This document shows, in pieces, positions 42,182 through 51,778 of a stretch of DNA of 64,000 nucleotides. The first letter of the stretch is position 1. Each line of letters starts with the position of its first letter. Position numbers and translations under genes: made by a program. This DNA comes from Pseudoteredinibacter isoporae_A. Lineage in GTDB: Bacteria > Pseudomonadota > Gammaproteobacteria > Pseudomonadales > Cellvibrionaceae. The notes beneath the pieces were generated by a model. The model made no database searches and was not told the origin of the DNA. It saw nothing but the letters and a program-made list of their open reading frames with translations. The stretch is taken from assembly GCF_040372805.1 (NCBI RefSeq), contig NZ_BAABWJ010000014.1, forward strand, positions 20,034 through 84,033, written 5' to 3'.

Positions 42182-43165
42182 GTGAGCGAAAGACCTGAAA
42201 ATATTCCCGTAAAGCGCACCCGACGCCATAAAGCGGGCGAAAAGCTTCGTGACGCCGACAAGGTAGAGCGTATCCCTGTAAAGGTGATCAGCAGTGATGA
42301 AGTCAAACGTAAGCCCGATTGGATTCGGGTGCGCATGACTGCATCTCCAGAAGTGGATCGAATCAAAAAAATCCTGCGTAAAAACGGTTTGGCCAGCGTA
42401 TGTGAAGAGGCCAGTTGCCCGAATCTTGGCGAGTGTTTTGCGGGGGGCACCGCGACCTTTATGATTATGGGAGAAATCTGTACTCGCCGCTGCCCATTCT
42501 GCGATGTAGGCCATGGTAAGCCATTGCCCTTGGATCAAGGCGAGCCACGTAATTTGGCAGAAGCCATCGCCGAAATGCGTTTAAAGTACGTGGTTATTAC
42601 CTCAGTGGATCGCGATGATTTGCGTGATGGTGGGGCGAAGCATTTTGCCGATTGTATTCGTGAAGCCCGGGATTTGTCGCCCAATCTTCAGGTTGAAATC
42701 CTGACGCCGGATTTCCGCGGTCGTATGGATACCGCGCTGGACATTCTCGAGGCGGAAGCGCCGGATGTGTTCAATCACAACTTGGAAACGGTACCGCGTT
42801 TGTATCGACAATCCCGTCCCGGAGCGAATTACGCCTGGTCCTTAAAACTGCTGCAAGAATACAAAAAGCGTCGTCCGGATGTGTTGACCAAATCCGGTTT
42901 GATGGTGGGCTTGGGAGAGCACAAGGAGGAAATCTTCGAGGTCATGCGTGATATGCGCGAGCATGATATTGATATGCTGACTATTGGCCAGTATCTGCAG
43001 CCGTCGAAGAGCCATTTGCCTGTGGACCGCTATGTGCACCCAGACGAGTTTGATGAATATACCGAGATGGCCAAATCTCTGGGGTTCACCCATTCGGCTT
43101 GCGGCCCGCTGGTGCGTTCTTCTTATCATGCTGACAAGCAAGCGCACGGAGAGGAAGTGAGCTAA
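42182..43165 (+). CDS. lipA: lipoyl synthase
   Basis: A radical-SAM enzyme that inserts two sulfurs into the octanoyl chain. The 327 residues carry the auxiliary cluster CEEASCPNLGEC, the radical-SAM cluster CTRRCPFCDVGHG, and a C-terminal serine (VRSSYHAD) that ligates the auxiliary cluster. Start codon is GTG. Confidence 0.97.
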   Translation: MSERPENIPVKRTRRHKAGEKLRDADKVERIPVKVISSDEVKRKPDWIRVRMTASPEVDRIKKILRKNGLASVCEEASCPNLGECFAGGTATFMIMGEICTRRCPFCDVGHGKPLPLDQGEPRNLAEAIAEMRLKYVVITSVDRDDLRDGGAKHFADCIREARDLSPNLQVEILTPDFRGRMDTALDILEAEAPDVFNHNLETVPRLYRQSRPGANYAWSLKLLQEYKKRRPDVLTKSGLMVGLGEHKEEIFEVMRDMREHDIDMLTIGQYLQPSKSHLPVDRYVHPDEFDEYTEMAKSLGFTHSACGPLVRSSYHADKQAHGEEVS

Positions 43166-43182
43166 GCCGGATTGGCCGGATC

Positions 43183-43962
43183 TTAAAAATCGCTGCCTTC
43201 AACTTTAGGATGGCGCTGTCGAAATTCTTCGTTCAGCGCCAATACCTTTTCGGGAAAATCGGTGAACACACCGTCGACACCCATCGCGGCCAGATGCCCC
43301 ATATCTTCTTCGTGATTCACCGTATACACCCAGGTTTTCAGCCCACGTGCACTGGCATCATCAATAAGCCCCTGACGCAAAAAACCAATGCAGGCATGAA
43401 GCGAGTAAGCATCGAGTTGTTCACAACAGGCTGCGTAATCAAGTGGAATACCGGCAAACAGCGCCCCTCGTTTGACTTCTGGCAGGCGTTGGCTCAGCTT
43501 GTGGAGCTGAACATGGTCGAAGCTTGATATGAGATAAGACTCATAATTGCCCTGTTGGTACTGGACGAATTCTTCGATTTGATTACTGACCGATTTGACG
43601 CAGCCAGGGCCTTTGAGCTCAATATTGAGCAGAGCGCGATCGCCGACAAGTTCCATCACCTCCAATAAGGTGGGTATAGGCTCGCCGCAGGGCAGAGGTG
43701 TGTGCCTAAGAAGTTGGGGGTCCTGCTGGACCAGCAGAGCGTCTTGAAAGGGCGCAAAGGCGAGGCGGCGGTCATGAAAGACCAACAATTCCCCGCGCAC
43801 ATTCCAGACATCGATCTCGATAGCATCAACGCCAAGATCAAGGGCGTGTTGAATGGCCCGCAAAGTATTCTCATAGCGTTGAGAGCCCCCGCGATGAGCA
43901 ATGCAAAATAGTGGCTTATCCAGTTCCATAAGCGCCTGTCGCTGCTGACGATAAATGCCCAT
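43183..43962 (-). CDS. glycerophosphodiester phosphodiesterase
   Basis: Hydrolyses glycerophosphodiesters to glycerol-3-phosphate and an alcohol. The 259-residue TIM barrel has IAHRGGSQRYENTLRAIQHA (catalytic His/Arg), the metal-binding EIDVWNVRGELLVFHDRRL and the C-terminal WVTVN-like WVYTVNHEEDM. No signal peptide, so it is a cytosolic UgpQ-type enzyme. An internal ATG at 43929 (MELDKPLFCIAHRGG) is an equally likely start, as neither has a good ribosome site. It converges on lipA. Confidence 0.92.
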   Translation of the reverse strand: MGIYRQQRQALMELDKPLFCIAHRGGSQRYENTLRAIQHALDLGVDAIEIDVWNVRGELLVFHDRRLAFAPFQDALLVQQDPQLLRHTPLPCGEPIPTLLEVMELVGDRALLNIELKGPGCVKSVSNQIEEFVQYQQGNYESYLISSFDHVQLHKLSQRLPEVKRGALFAGIPLDYAACCEQLDAYSLHACIGFLRQGLIDDASARGLKTWVYTVNHEEDMGHLAAMGVDGVFTDFPEKVLALNEEFRQRHPKVEGSDF

Positions 43963-44284
43963 ATTTTAATCGTTGTCGGCCAATTCGTGAGCAGATTGTT
44001 AAGGTAAAGTGTGACATTTATATGTATTAGAGTAATAAGGGGTGACCCCTTTACCTAGATTATTTATTTCTAACGTCGCTTTCAAGGGGGCAATACTCCT
44101 ATGTTTGTAACTACTTGCTTACTATGTGGACATTGTAAATACTGTATTTCACAGATGGTTTTGAGACTTTTAGCCATCAATGAGAGAAATAAACGATTTT
44201 TTCATAAGCATTGATAGCCAGCAGCAGCTGGGCGAGAATAGAGAGCTGAATTTCACTGTATGGGTGCACTGGATGTTGCAAAGC
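43963..44284. other. AT-rich intergenic region
   Basis: Between divergent genes. AAGGGG-TGA-CCCCTT (44037-44051) is a compact palindrome that could be an operator or small hairpin. The reading frame of the next gene stays open from 44180, so the right third may be coding. Confidence 0.4.
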
Positions 44285-45172
44285 ATGGGCAAGTTTAAAA
44301 CGTTACTGGTGGTGGCAATTCCATTGCTTCTCTCAGTGCTGTGCTTGCCTGCCCGAGCTGAGGGCACGACGGTGATTCTGGCGCCAGCACCGGTGGTCTC
44401 TGGATTTCGAGATTTCACTGCAGGTCGCCAATTGAGCGACATCAGGGATTATCGTTTTAATACGGAATACTCGGCCAAACATCAGGATCCCTTTACCAAC
44501 CTGGAAGTGATTGAACTGGTTTTACTGGTCCAGGCTTTGCAACTGGGTGGCGTTAAGGGTGAGATCAAAATCAAATCTGCCCCCAGCTTCAGCATCTTGT
44601 CCAAAGTGGAGAAAGGCGAGGCGCTATTGGGTGGGGTATCAATCTGGCGCGAGCGAACGCAAAGCAGAGCTAAGTCTCTCTGGGTGAGCGATCCGATTAT
44701 TCGTCAGGGAGAATTCCAACTGGGGCTCTACAGTTGCGGTCGCCCGATGTCGATCATTGATTTATCTGGCCTGCAACAATTCAGATTAAGCTCCCACGCC
44801 AATTGGCCAATGGTTACCGAATTACTGCAATCCCTTGAAGTGGCCGACCTCTCTCTGAGTTCAGATTGGAATCAAATTGTTAAACAATCCTGTTCTGGTG
44901 CCAGTGATTTGATTGCAGCTCCGTTTACCGCGTCTGCCGATCGCCCTTTGCAGTACCTCGAAAAACTGTTATCGCCCGTACCAGGGGTGAAGCTGAAAGT
45001 CAGCGGAACACGTCATTTTATCATCAGTCGTTTGCATCCTAAGGGTAAGCGTACGTATTTCTCACTCCAACGAGGTCTGCGTAAATTGCGAGTCAAAGGC
45101 AATATTGCCCGCGCATTGCGCCAGTCCGGCTTCCTGCCCCAGGCAACCGCCAATTGGACCTTCCTTAACTAA
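44285..45172 (+). CDS. periplasmic solute-binding-like protein
   Basis: About 295 residues with a signal peptide (MGKFKTLLVVAIPLLLSVLC, then LPARAEG) and a mature part resembling family 3 solute-binding proteins: a run of hydrophobic strands, KVEKGEALLGGVSIWRERT as the substrate-lobe hinge, and WVSDPIIRQGEFQLGLYSCGR. There is no ABC permease nearby; it sits 18 bases upstream of a DASS transporter. It may be a sensory or accessory binding protein. The start is unclear: the frame also allows ATGs at 44180 and 44273, but only the later ones place the signal peptide properly. Confidence 0.55.
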   Translation: MGKFKTLLVVAIPLLLSVLCLPARAEGTTVILAPAPVVSGFRDFTAGRQLSDIRDYRFNTEYSAKHQDPFTNLEVIELVLLVQALQLGGVKGEIKIKSAPSFSILSKVEKGEALLGGVSIWRERTQSRAKSLWVSDPIIRQGEFQLGLYSCGRPMSIIDLSGLQQFRLSSHANWPMVTELLQSLEVADLSLSSDWNQIVKQSCSGASDLIAAPFTASADRPLQYLEKLLSPVPGVKLKVSGTRHFIISRLHPKGKRTYFSLQRGLRKLRVKGNIARALRQSGFLPQATANWTFLN

Positions 45173-45190
45173 ATCAAGAATAAGAACAGT
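45171..45190 (+). promoter_or_regulatory. candidate Hfq/Crc catabolite-repression site
   Basis: The 12 bases AAGAATAAGAAC (45176-45187) form four AAn triplets ending three bases before the ATG. In Pseudomonas, Hfq with Crc represses translation by binding AAnAAnAA motifs at this position. No separate Shine-Dalgarno is visible, so the motif covers the ribosome site. Inference from motif only. Confidence 0.5.
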
Positions 45191-46609
45191 ATGTCTGAAA
45201 CGACAAAGGCCGTTCCGGTCTTAGCGCTGCTTAAGCGTCATATGGTTTGGCTGGCTCCGGTGCTGTCAGGTGTGTTGGGGTTGTGGATGTGGCAGCAGGG
45301 CTGGCAGGGAAATGCGGCTCTTACGGCGGCGCTCACCTTGCTTTGTGCCTTGTGGTGGATGTTCGAGCCCATTCCCATCCCGGCAACCTCTTTAATCCCG
45401 CTGGGGGTATTTCCCTTGTTGGGCATACTCAGCCCCAAAGATGTCGCCCTCGCTTACGGCAGTCCGTTAATCATCTTATTGATGGGGGGCGCGATGCTCT
45501 CCAAGGCGATGGAAAAGAGTGGCGCTCATCGCCGCGTGGCGCTGGGTATGGTGGGATTGTTTGGTGGCGGCTCTCAGCGCCGTTTGGTGTTGGGATTTAT
45601 GGCGGCTTCGGCATTGTTGTCGATGTGGATTTCCAATACCGCCACCACATTAATGTTACTGCCTGTCGCCTTGGCGGTTCTCGAAAAGAGTGACGATCGC
45701 AAGTTGATGATCGCCTTGCTGCTCGGTATCGCTTATGCGGCCAGTATTGGGGGGCTCGGAACCCCAATTGGCACACCCGCTAATGTGATCATGATGCAAG
45801 CCTATCAGGACGCGACCGGTGTTGAACTCAGCTTTGTGGACTGGATGCAGTGGTCCATTCCCGTTGTCGTTCTGCTGGTGCCTTTAGCTGGGTTTTGGTT
45901 GAGCCGAAAACTGGGTTCCGATACCAGTATGCTGGAGTTGCCCGACCTCGGAACCTGGCGGAAGGCTGAGCGGCGAGTGATGTTAATTTTTGCGCTCACC
46001 GCCTTAGCGTGGATCACCCTCAAAGGCCCATCGGGTGGTTGGGGGCAATGGTTGCCGACCGCAAATTACGGGTCCGTGGCACTGTTGGCTGTCCTGATTC
46101 TGTTTATTATTCCTGACGGCGAAGGTGGTCGTCTGCTGGATTGGCAAAGCGCTAATCAGATTCACTGGGGCGTTCTGTTGTTGTTTGCCGGTGGTATTGC
46201 GATAGCGAAGGCCTTCACCTCCACCGGATTGAGTCAGGCGATTGGTGAGGCGCTGGCGGGCTTTAACCAGTTGCCGGTTTTGCTGTTACTGGTTTTGTTG
46301 AGTTTGGGCGTAGCGTTTTTAACGGAAGTCACGAGTAATACCGCGACGGCGACATTACTGATGCCGATCCTCGCTGCAACGGCTATCGCCGCTGAAATGG
46401 AGCCTGCCTTGATTATGCTGCCGGCCGCTTTAGCGTCGAGTTGTGCCTTTATGTTGCCGGTGGCGACCGCGCCCAATGCGATTGTTTTCGGAACCGGGCA
46501 GGTACGTATCGCCGATATGGTCAGTAACGGTTTCTCCATTAATCTGATCGCCGTTCTTGTTATCAGTGGTTGTAGTTTTGTGTTGTTAAGCCTCGGAGCG
46601 TTTGGCTAG
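45191..46609 (+). CDS. DASS/SLC13 sodium:carboxylate symporter
   Basis: A 472-residue transporter with about eleven TM helices. Both SNT substrate/sodium motifs are present: WISNTATTLMLLPVALAV and EVTSNTATATLLMPILAA, along with PIPATSLIPLGVFPLLG in the first half. The family carries succinate, fumarate, malate or citrate with sodium. Dicarboxylate uptake genes are usual Crc targets, which fits the upstream motif. It follows the binding-like protein by 18 bases. Confidence 0.92.
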   Translation: MSETTKAVPVLALLKRHMVWLAPVLSGVLGLWMWQQGWQGNAALTAALTLLCALWWMFEPIPIPATSLIPLGVFPLLGILSPKDVALAYGSPLIILLMGGAMLSKAMEKSGAHRRVALGMVGLFGGGSQRRLVLGFMAASALLSMWISNTATTLMLLPVALAVLEKSDDRKLMIALLLGIAYAASIGGLGTPIGTPANVIMMQAYQDATGVELSFVDWMQWSIPVVVLLVPLAGFWLSRKLGSDTSMLELPDLGTWRKAERRVMLIFALTALAWITLKGPSGGWGQWLPTANYGSVALLAVLILFIIPDGEGGRLLDWQSANQIHWGVLLLFAGGIAIAKAFTSTGLSQAIGEALAGFNQLPVLLLLVLLSLGVAFLTEVTSNTATATLLMPILAATAIAAEMEPALIMLPAALASSCAFMLPVATAPNAIVFGTGQVRIADMVSNGFSINLIAVLVISGCSFVLLSLGAFG

Positions 46610-46697
46610 GCAATTAAAGTTTAGGCGCCACAGGCCGCTAGTCTATCTACTGAGTTATTCCTCAATGATTGGGGAAGTAGTGGTTTAGGGTGGTGAG

Positions 46698-48977
46698 ATG
46701 TCTAAGCAGTTAGCAGCCGTCGATCTAATGCGACGCTTTTATCAGCTGGTGGTCAGCAAACCGCATCGAGAGCTGGTCCTATGGTTGCTTAAGAGCTGGA
46801 GCGAACTGCCCTCGGTGGTGCGCGTTGTGTTGCTCACCTGTGAGTCTGGAAAGCACTGGGTACGCGGCACGGCAATCAATGATAGTGTGACGGTACTCAA
46901 TACCGATCTTCTGCATTTCCGTAAAATATCCCCCGAGCTGGTACAGCAAAGTTATGACTTGGTGAGCCTTCAGTTGTGTGAGGCGGACGACCCCTTGGTG
47001 CTGGGGAAAATTCTTCGGGATGAATGCCAGAGCATTGCTTGCATTCCCATCGGTGAGGAATCCGATCCCATCGGTTTAATGTATCTGGAGCTCGATCTTC
47101 CTCGGAGCGGGGCTGAAAAACTTCTAGGTGACTATCAGCAGCTGCAGGTATTCTGTGGCTTGGTCTTGCAGCATTTAACCATTACTTGGCGGCACCACCA
47201 GCAACTGGAAAAAGCCAAAGTTGCTGAGCAAGCACTGTGGGCCAGTGAAGTTTACTTGCGCTCGATTCTGGATCACTCTCCGGTGTTCATTTCAGTCGTG
47301 GACTTGGATGGCAATGTTATTCTGAGCAGCGATCACCATTTGAACGAGGCGTTGTCTGAAGCGGCGAATACCCGCTACAACGGTCATCACGTTTATGCTT
47401 TATTCCCCGAAACCATTGCGCAGGCCTTGTGGCAGGGGCGCCCGGAATCAGAAGAAGAAGTGAATGCCGATTGGGAATTTTCATTTGAATCGGCTGACGG
47501 GAAAAGCAAATACTATTGGATAAATCGATTTCCTCTGCTTGATCAGCAAAACAAGTTGTTTGCCAGCTGTGCAATTTGTACGGACATCACCGAGCGCAAA
47601 GAATCTGAAATCGCTATGCAGGAACAGCAAAAGCGATTGAACCACCTGGCTTTTCACGACGAGCTTACGGGCTTACCCAATAGGACCTTATTTCACGAAC
47701 GTCTACTGCACAGCCTGGAGCGAGCTCGACGCAATCATTCTCAAGTCGCCATCATGTTGTTGGACGTGGATCGTTTTAAGTACGTGAACGACAGTTTTGG
47801 TCATGATGCAGGGGATGCGTTGTTAAAAATTATTGCGGAACGGCTGGTGTCCTGCGTGCGCCAGGTCGATACTGTGGCTCGTTTGGGCGGTGATGAATTT
47901 GTTCTGGTGATCGAAGATATTCACAGTCAGGATGACGTTACTCTGGTGACAGAAAAGATTCTGACGATTGGGGCGACGCCCTGTGAGCTGCGTGGTTACG
48001 ATATTACCAGTACCTTGAGTGTTGGCGTGAGCGTGTATCCGGCTGACGGTGATAACAGTGAAACGCTTCTTAAGCATGCTGATGTGGCGATGTATCGAGC
48101 AAAGGCAGAAGGCAAAAATACCTATCGCCTGTTTAATCACACCATGAATGATAAAGCCGTTGAATCCCTGCTGATTGAGAACGATCTGCGTAAAGCCATT
48201 AAGTATGACAAACTTCGTCTGGTATACCAGCCCAAAATAGATCTGCATGATGGTTCTATCATTGGGGTGGAAGCGTTGGTGCGATGGGATCTTGATAATG
48301 GTGAGGTGATGCCTCCAGGAAAATTTATCCCTATGGCCGAAGAGACCGGGCTTATTGTTCCACTGGGGAAGTGGGTGTTGGATGAGGCCTGTCGCCAGCA
48401 GCGTTCGTGGTTAGATCGTGGTTTCACTGTAGGTTCGGTGGCTGTTAATCTTTCTCCTCGACAATTTCTTCAGGAAGAATTTCCGGATTTTATTCAATCC
48501 GTATTGGATAAACACAAATTACAATCTTCCTATTTGGAGCTTGAAATCACTGAATCCTCCGCCATGGAGAATGCGCAGCAATCGGTGCAAATGTTAGAGC
48601 GTTTACACGCTATGGGTGTGGCGTTGGCGATGGATGATTTTGGAACGGGTTATTCATCGCTCGCTTACTTAAAACGGTTCCCTATCGACACTTTAAAAAT
48701 TGATCGCAGTTTTATTCGAGATATTTATTGCGACTCAAACGATGCTGCGATTGCTAAATCAATCATCGACCTTGGACATAATATGGGGCTTAAGGTAGTG
48801 GCAGAAGGAATAGAAAGTAATGATCAGAAGCTGTGGCTGAAAGATCAAGGCTGTGATTATGCGCAGGGCTTTTATTTTTCCAAGCCTATTTCAGCCAGAG
48901 ATATTGAAGAGAGCTTCTGCACCATTCAACGTAAACTCACCTTAGTTGCGGCTAATGACATTGGGCAGAGCATTTAG
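46698..48977 (+). CDS. GAF-PAS-GGDEF-EAL cyclic-di-GMP protein
   Basis: A 759-residue soluble signalling protein. The first 170 residues look GAF-like, then a PAS domain (about 180-305, with SILDHSPVFISVVDLDGNVI). The GGDEF domain (about 315-480) keeps RLGGDEFVLV, so cyclase activity is possible. The EAL domain (about 490-745) keeps EALVRWD and DDFGTGYSSLAYL, indicating active phosphodiesterase. No TM helix, no HAMP. It may sense a cytosolic ligand. It is not a LapD (which has HAMP and a degenerate catalytic core) although an adhesin with a LapG site lies 10 kb away. Confidence 0.92.
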   Translation: MSKQLAAVDLMRRFYQLVVSKPHRELVLWLLKSWSELPSVVRVVLLTCESGKHWVRGTAINDSVTVLNTDLLHFRKISPELVQQSYDLVSLQLCEADDPLVLGKILRDECQSIACIPIGEESDPIGLMYLELDLPRSGAEKLLGDYQQLQVFCGLVLQHLTITWRHHQQLEKAKVAEQALWASEVYLRSILDHSPVFISVVDLDGNVILSSDHHLNEALSEAANTRYNGHHVYALFPETIAQALWQGRPESEEEVNADWEFSFESADGKSKYYWINRFPLLDQQNKLFASCAICTDITERKESEIAMQEQQKRLNHLAFHDELTGLPNRTLFHERLLHSLERARRNHSQVAIMLLDVDRFKYVNDSFGHDAGDALLKIIAERLVSCVRQVDTVARLGGDEFVLVIEDIHSQDDVTLVTEKILTIGATPCELRGYDITSTLSVGVSVYPADGDNSETLLKHADVAMYRAKAEGKNTYRLFNHTMNDKAVESLLIENDLRKAIKYDKLRLVYQPKIDLHDGSIIGVEALVRWDLDNGEVMPPGKFIPMAEETGLIVPLGKWVLDEACRQQRSWLDRGFTVGSVAVNLSPRQFLQEEFPDFIQSVLDKHKLQSSYLELEITESSAMENAQQSVQMLERLHAMGVALAMDDFGTGYSSLAYLKRFPIDTLKIDRSFIRDIYCDSNDAAIAKSIIDLGHNMGLKVVAEGIESNDQKLWLKDQGCDYAQGFYFSKPISARDIEESFCTIQRKLTLVAANDIGQSI

Positions 48978-49004
48978 GATTGAGGGTGCTTTCTGTGAGA
49001 GTGC

Positions 49005-50147
49005 TCATCGGTTTTTCTGGGCCTTTAAAATGACAAACTTGCTGTTGCTTTGCACAATATGGTGATTGCCAAATATCGCCTGTAGATCTTTGTGGTAACC
49101 CAGATGCCGGTTAGCAACAACCCATAGCTCACCACCCTTTTTAAGGGTTTTCCAGCTTTGGCGAAACATCTGTTTGGCAATGTGGCTGGAGATGCTGTGT
49201 TGTTGATGGAAGGGCGGATTGTTGAGAATCAGGTCGGCACTGTTGTCGCTTGCTTGGTCCAGGCAGTCGCCATGAACAAATCGTAAACGCTTGCTCATTA
49301 AGTGGTTTTGTTCGGCGTTCAGCTGTGCGCTGGCGATCGCGGAGTAAGATTCATCATAAAATTCAATGTCGGCCTCAGGGAAAAGCTGGGCCGCTCTCAG
49401 TCCAAGCAAACCATTTCCACAGCCCAGGTCTATAATTTTTTCGGCGTTGTTCCCTTTGGGGAAGTTTTCAAGCAAAAAAGCCGTGCCAATATCCAGTTTT
49501 TGCTGGGAAAAAACAGCTGCGTGATTAAATACCTCCAGCTGATAAGCCTCCAGAGAATACTGCTTGGGGTAGGGCGACTCTGCTGCTTCGATATGTTCCG
49601 CTTTGGCAAAAAGTAAGCGGGCTTTTTTCTTTGCCAGGGACGTGTGGGTTTCGCCAATCAATTTCTCAAACAGCTTAATGGACTGGCTATGCAGGTTTTT
49701 GCTCATCGCGCTGGCAATAATCTTGCTGTCAGCATGAAGGCAGCTTTTTAAGCGATAAAGTTGATCTTCCAGTTGGGCATGGCTCTTGGGAAGTTTGATG
49801 AGAACCCAGTCGAAGGAGGTGTCGGGCCAGTCCAGGCTGTTGTGCCAATGGAACTGGTTTTCGTCGTGATCATTGTCCTGCAGGTTTTGTCGGCAGGCCT
49901 CTGTGCTGATGTAGGAGTCATTTAGCCAATGGATCTGAAACTCGGCCAGTGTGGTTGCCAGAGCGCCAAAACCGTCGTTTACAATCAATACTGTTTGATC
50001 ATGACGAATCTTGCTGGCGACTTCTTGCAGTAAGAGTTCATCCGCGGCATCCCAGGCGCGCAAGGTGTCATGTTTTCGAAAAGGAAAACGTTTTAGTGTC
50101 CAGCTTCGTTCCTGAAAATGGAATTCGGTTTCGGCAAGTTGTGGCAT
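49005..50147 (-). CDS. rlmG: 23S rRNA G1835 N2-methyltransferase
   Basis: Methylates guanine 1835 of 23S rRNA. The 380-residue protein is a fused pair of methyltransferase folds; the N-terminal half, starting near LKRFPFRKHDTLRAWDAADE, matches RlmG and is not catalytic. The C-terminal half has IIDLGCGNGLLGLRAA (SAM site), the NPPF motif (ADLILNNPPFHQQH) and a C-terminal WVVANRHLGYH. RsmC is similar but lacks the RlmG N-terminal sequence. Confidence 0.88.
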   Translation of the reverse strand: MPQLAETEFHFQERSWTLKRFPFRKHDTLRAWDAADELLLQEVASKIRHDQTVLIVNDGFGALATTLAEFQIHWLNDSYISTEACRQNLQDNDHDENQFHWHNSLDWPDTSFDWVLIKLPKSHAQLEDQLYRLKSCLHADSKIIASAMSKNLHSQSIKLFEKLIGETHTSLAKKKARLLFAKAEHIEAAESPYPKQYSLEAYQLEVFNHAAVFSQQKLDIGTAFLLENFPKGNNAEKIIDLGCGNGLLGLRAAQLFPEADIEFYDESYSAIASAQLNAEQNHLMSKRLRFVHGDCLDQASDNSADLILNNPPFHQQHSISSHIAKQMFRQSWKTLKKGGELWVVANRHLGYHKDLQAIFGNHHIVQSNSKFVILKAQKNR

Positions 50148-50188
50148 CTGATGTACGGTTGTAGAGGCTAAGTGCTATCGCTTGAATA

Positions 50189-51238
50189 CTAGAGGCTGAG
50201 CGATAGACGTTGAAGAGCAGGGTGCAAACTGTTTTGCCCGCAAAGGCACAGACACAAGTCCATCAGTTCGCTCCAGGCGTCGGCTTTACGCATGCCTTTG
50301 GCGGCTTTATCAATGCCATTGGCTTTGCGGAGCAATAGTTCGAGTTGGGCTTTGTTGAGCCGTCGCAGTGCGGCGGAAACCAAAGGTTTGCGTTTGTCCC
50401 AAACCCCCGCATTTTTCGCAGCCCAGTCGAAGTTCTGGCCTTGATCCTGGGCGTGGGCAATCTGATTCAAACTGCGAATTTCGCGAGCCAGAGCCCACAG
50501 TACCGGAATGGCGTCGGTGCCTTCGCTTTTTAATCCCTGCAGTGTTCGGGTGCAAGCCTGGGCGTCTCCCATGAGGGCTTTGTCGGCCAGATCAAAAATG
50601 TCGTAGCGCGCACTGTTAGCAACTACGCTGTTCATGAGGTCGCTGCTGATGTGTTGATCATCGGCCAGCAGCTTGAGTTTTTCAACCTCCTGGGCAGCCG
50701 CTAGCAAATTCCCTTCCACTCGGGCGCAAAGAATTTCAATGGCTTGTGAGTCGGCACTGAGTTGGGCTTGTTGCAAACGTTGTTTGATCCAATGAGGAAG
50801 TTGTGCGGCTTTGATGGGCCAGATTTGTACGCAGTGGCCCAACTTTTCCAGTGCCTTGAACCACTTGCTGCGTTGCTGACTCTGATCGAGTTTGCCGCTG
50901 TGGATCAACAAAATGTTGTCCTCGTTGGCATTGTCGCAGAACTGAACCAGTGCTTTGCTGCCTTCAGTGCCTGGCTTTCCTCCGGGCATGTTGAGTTCGA
51001 TGATTTTCTTTTCAGCGAACAGCGACATGGCGTTGGCACTGTCGAGCAGCAGATTCCAATCAAAACTGCGATCGACGTGCAAGACCTCACGTTCAGTAAA
51101 GCCTTGTTTGCGCGCGCTGGCCCTGACCTCATCTGCAAGCTCTTGCGCCAGCAGGGGCTCTTCTCCGCTGATGAGGTAAACCGGTTTCAGCTCTTTCTTG
51201 AGGCTGCTTTGTAATTGCTCGGCGCGCAGTTTTGCCAT
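50189..51238 (-). CDS. holA: DNA polymerase III subunit delta
   Basis: Delta opens the beta clamp in the clamp loader. The 349 residues have the AAA+-like N-terminal part PVYLISGEEPLLAQELADEV and the C-terminal collar helices (ANGIDKAAKGMRKADAWSEL). The missing Walker motifs are normal for delta. It is 3 bases after lptE, as in Pseudomonas. Confidence 0.94.
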   Translation of the reverse strand: MAKLRAEQLQSSLKKELKPVYLISGEEPLLAQELADEVRASARKQGFTEREVLHVDRSFDWNLLLDSANAMSLFAEKKIIELNMPGGKPGTEGSKALVQFCDNANEDNILLIHSGKLDQSQQRSKWFKALEKLGHCVQIWPIKAAQLPHWIKQRLQQAQLSADSQAIEILCARVEGNLLAAAQEVEKLKLLADDQHISSDLMNSVVANSARYDIFDLADKALMGDAQACTRTLQGLKSEGTDAIPVLWALAREIRSLNQIAHAQDQGQNFDWAAKNAGVWDKRKPLVSAALRRLNKAQLELLLRKANGIDKAAKGMRKADAWSELMDLCLCLCGQNSLHPALQRLSLSL

Positions 51239-51241
51239 GTG

Positions 51242-51757
51242 TCAGTCTTCATTGTTCTGGCTGATCAAGGCCAGGCGGCGCAAAATCTGCTGCACAATTT
51301 CGCTTCGCATTTCCCGTCGCAGCTGACGCTCTTCCTGATCTTTACCCAAAGTGTTGTTGGGGTCGTATGCGTAGCTGCGAATGGTGCTGGCACGGGCGCC
51401 ATCGACATAGGGCTTTTGGCTTTCTGCGGTTTTCAGCTGCGCGATTTGGTAGTCGACCTGCATGTTGAGTTCGTACTCGGCAGCCAAAATCTGACTGCCG
51501 ACTGCGGCAGTGCGGCGATCAAAACGCATAGCTTGTAAGCTCAGATTGTAATCGGCGTCGGCGTTACTTTCGCTCAACGTGATGTCGTTACGGCGCAGCG
51601 CTTGTTTCAGGTCGCGGAGCAATTCGGCATCGGGGGAGCTGACATGCAAGGTGCCAATATCCTGCCCGAGCGCGACATGGCCGCGCAACTGCCAACCACA
51701 GGCGGACACCAGCAACAGCAGTCCAGTCATCAAGCTTACTTGCACAAGGCTTTTCAT
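51242..51757 (-). CDS. lptE: LPS-assembly lipoprotein LptE
   Basis: Outer-membrane partner of LptD in LPS insertion. The 171-residue protein starts with a signal and lipobox (LLLLVSACGWQLRGHVALG, lipidated cysteine C20). The rest has the beta-alpha pattern of LptE. It lies between leuS and holA, its conserved place. Confidence 0.92.
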   Translation of the reverse strand: MKSLVQVSLMTGLLLLVSACGWQLRGHVALGQDIGTLHVSSPDAELLRDLKQALRRNDITLSESNADADYNLSLQAMRFDRRTAAVGSQILAAEYELNMQVDYQIAQLKTAESQKPYVDGARASTIRSYAYDPNNTLGKDQEERQLRREMRSEIVQQILRRLALISQNNED

Positions 51758-51778
51758 TGTCGTTATTCCTTTGAATGC

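Noticed and set aside
44037..44051. AAGGGG-TGA-CCCCTT as a terminator
   Set aside because: It is between divergent genes and has no T run; at most an operator.
46698..48977. LapD for the adhesin
   Set aside because: No TM segments or HAMP, and both GGDEF and EAL motifs are intact; LapD has degenerate ones.
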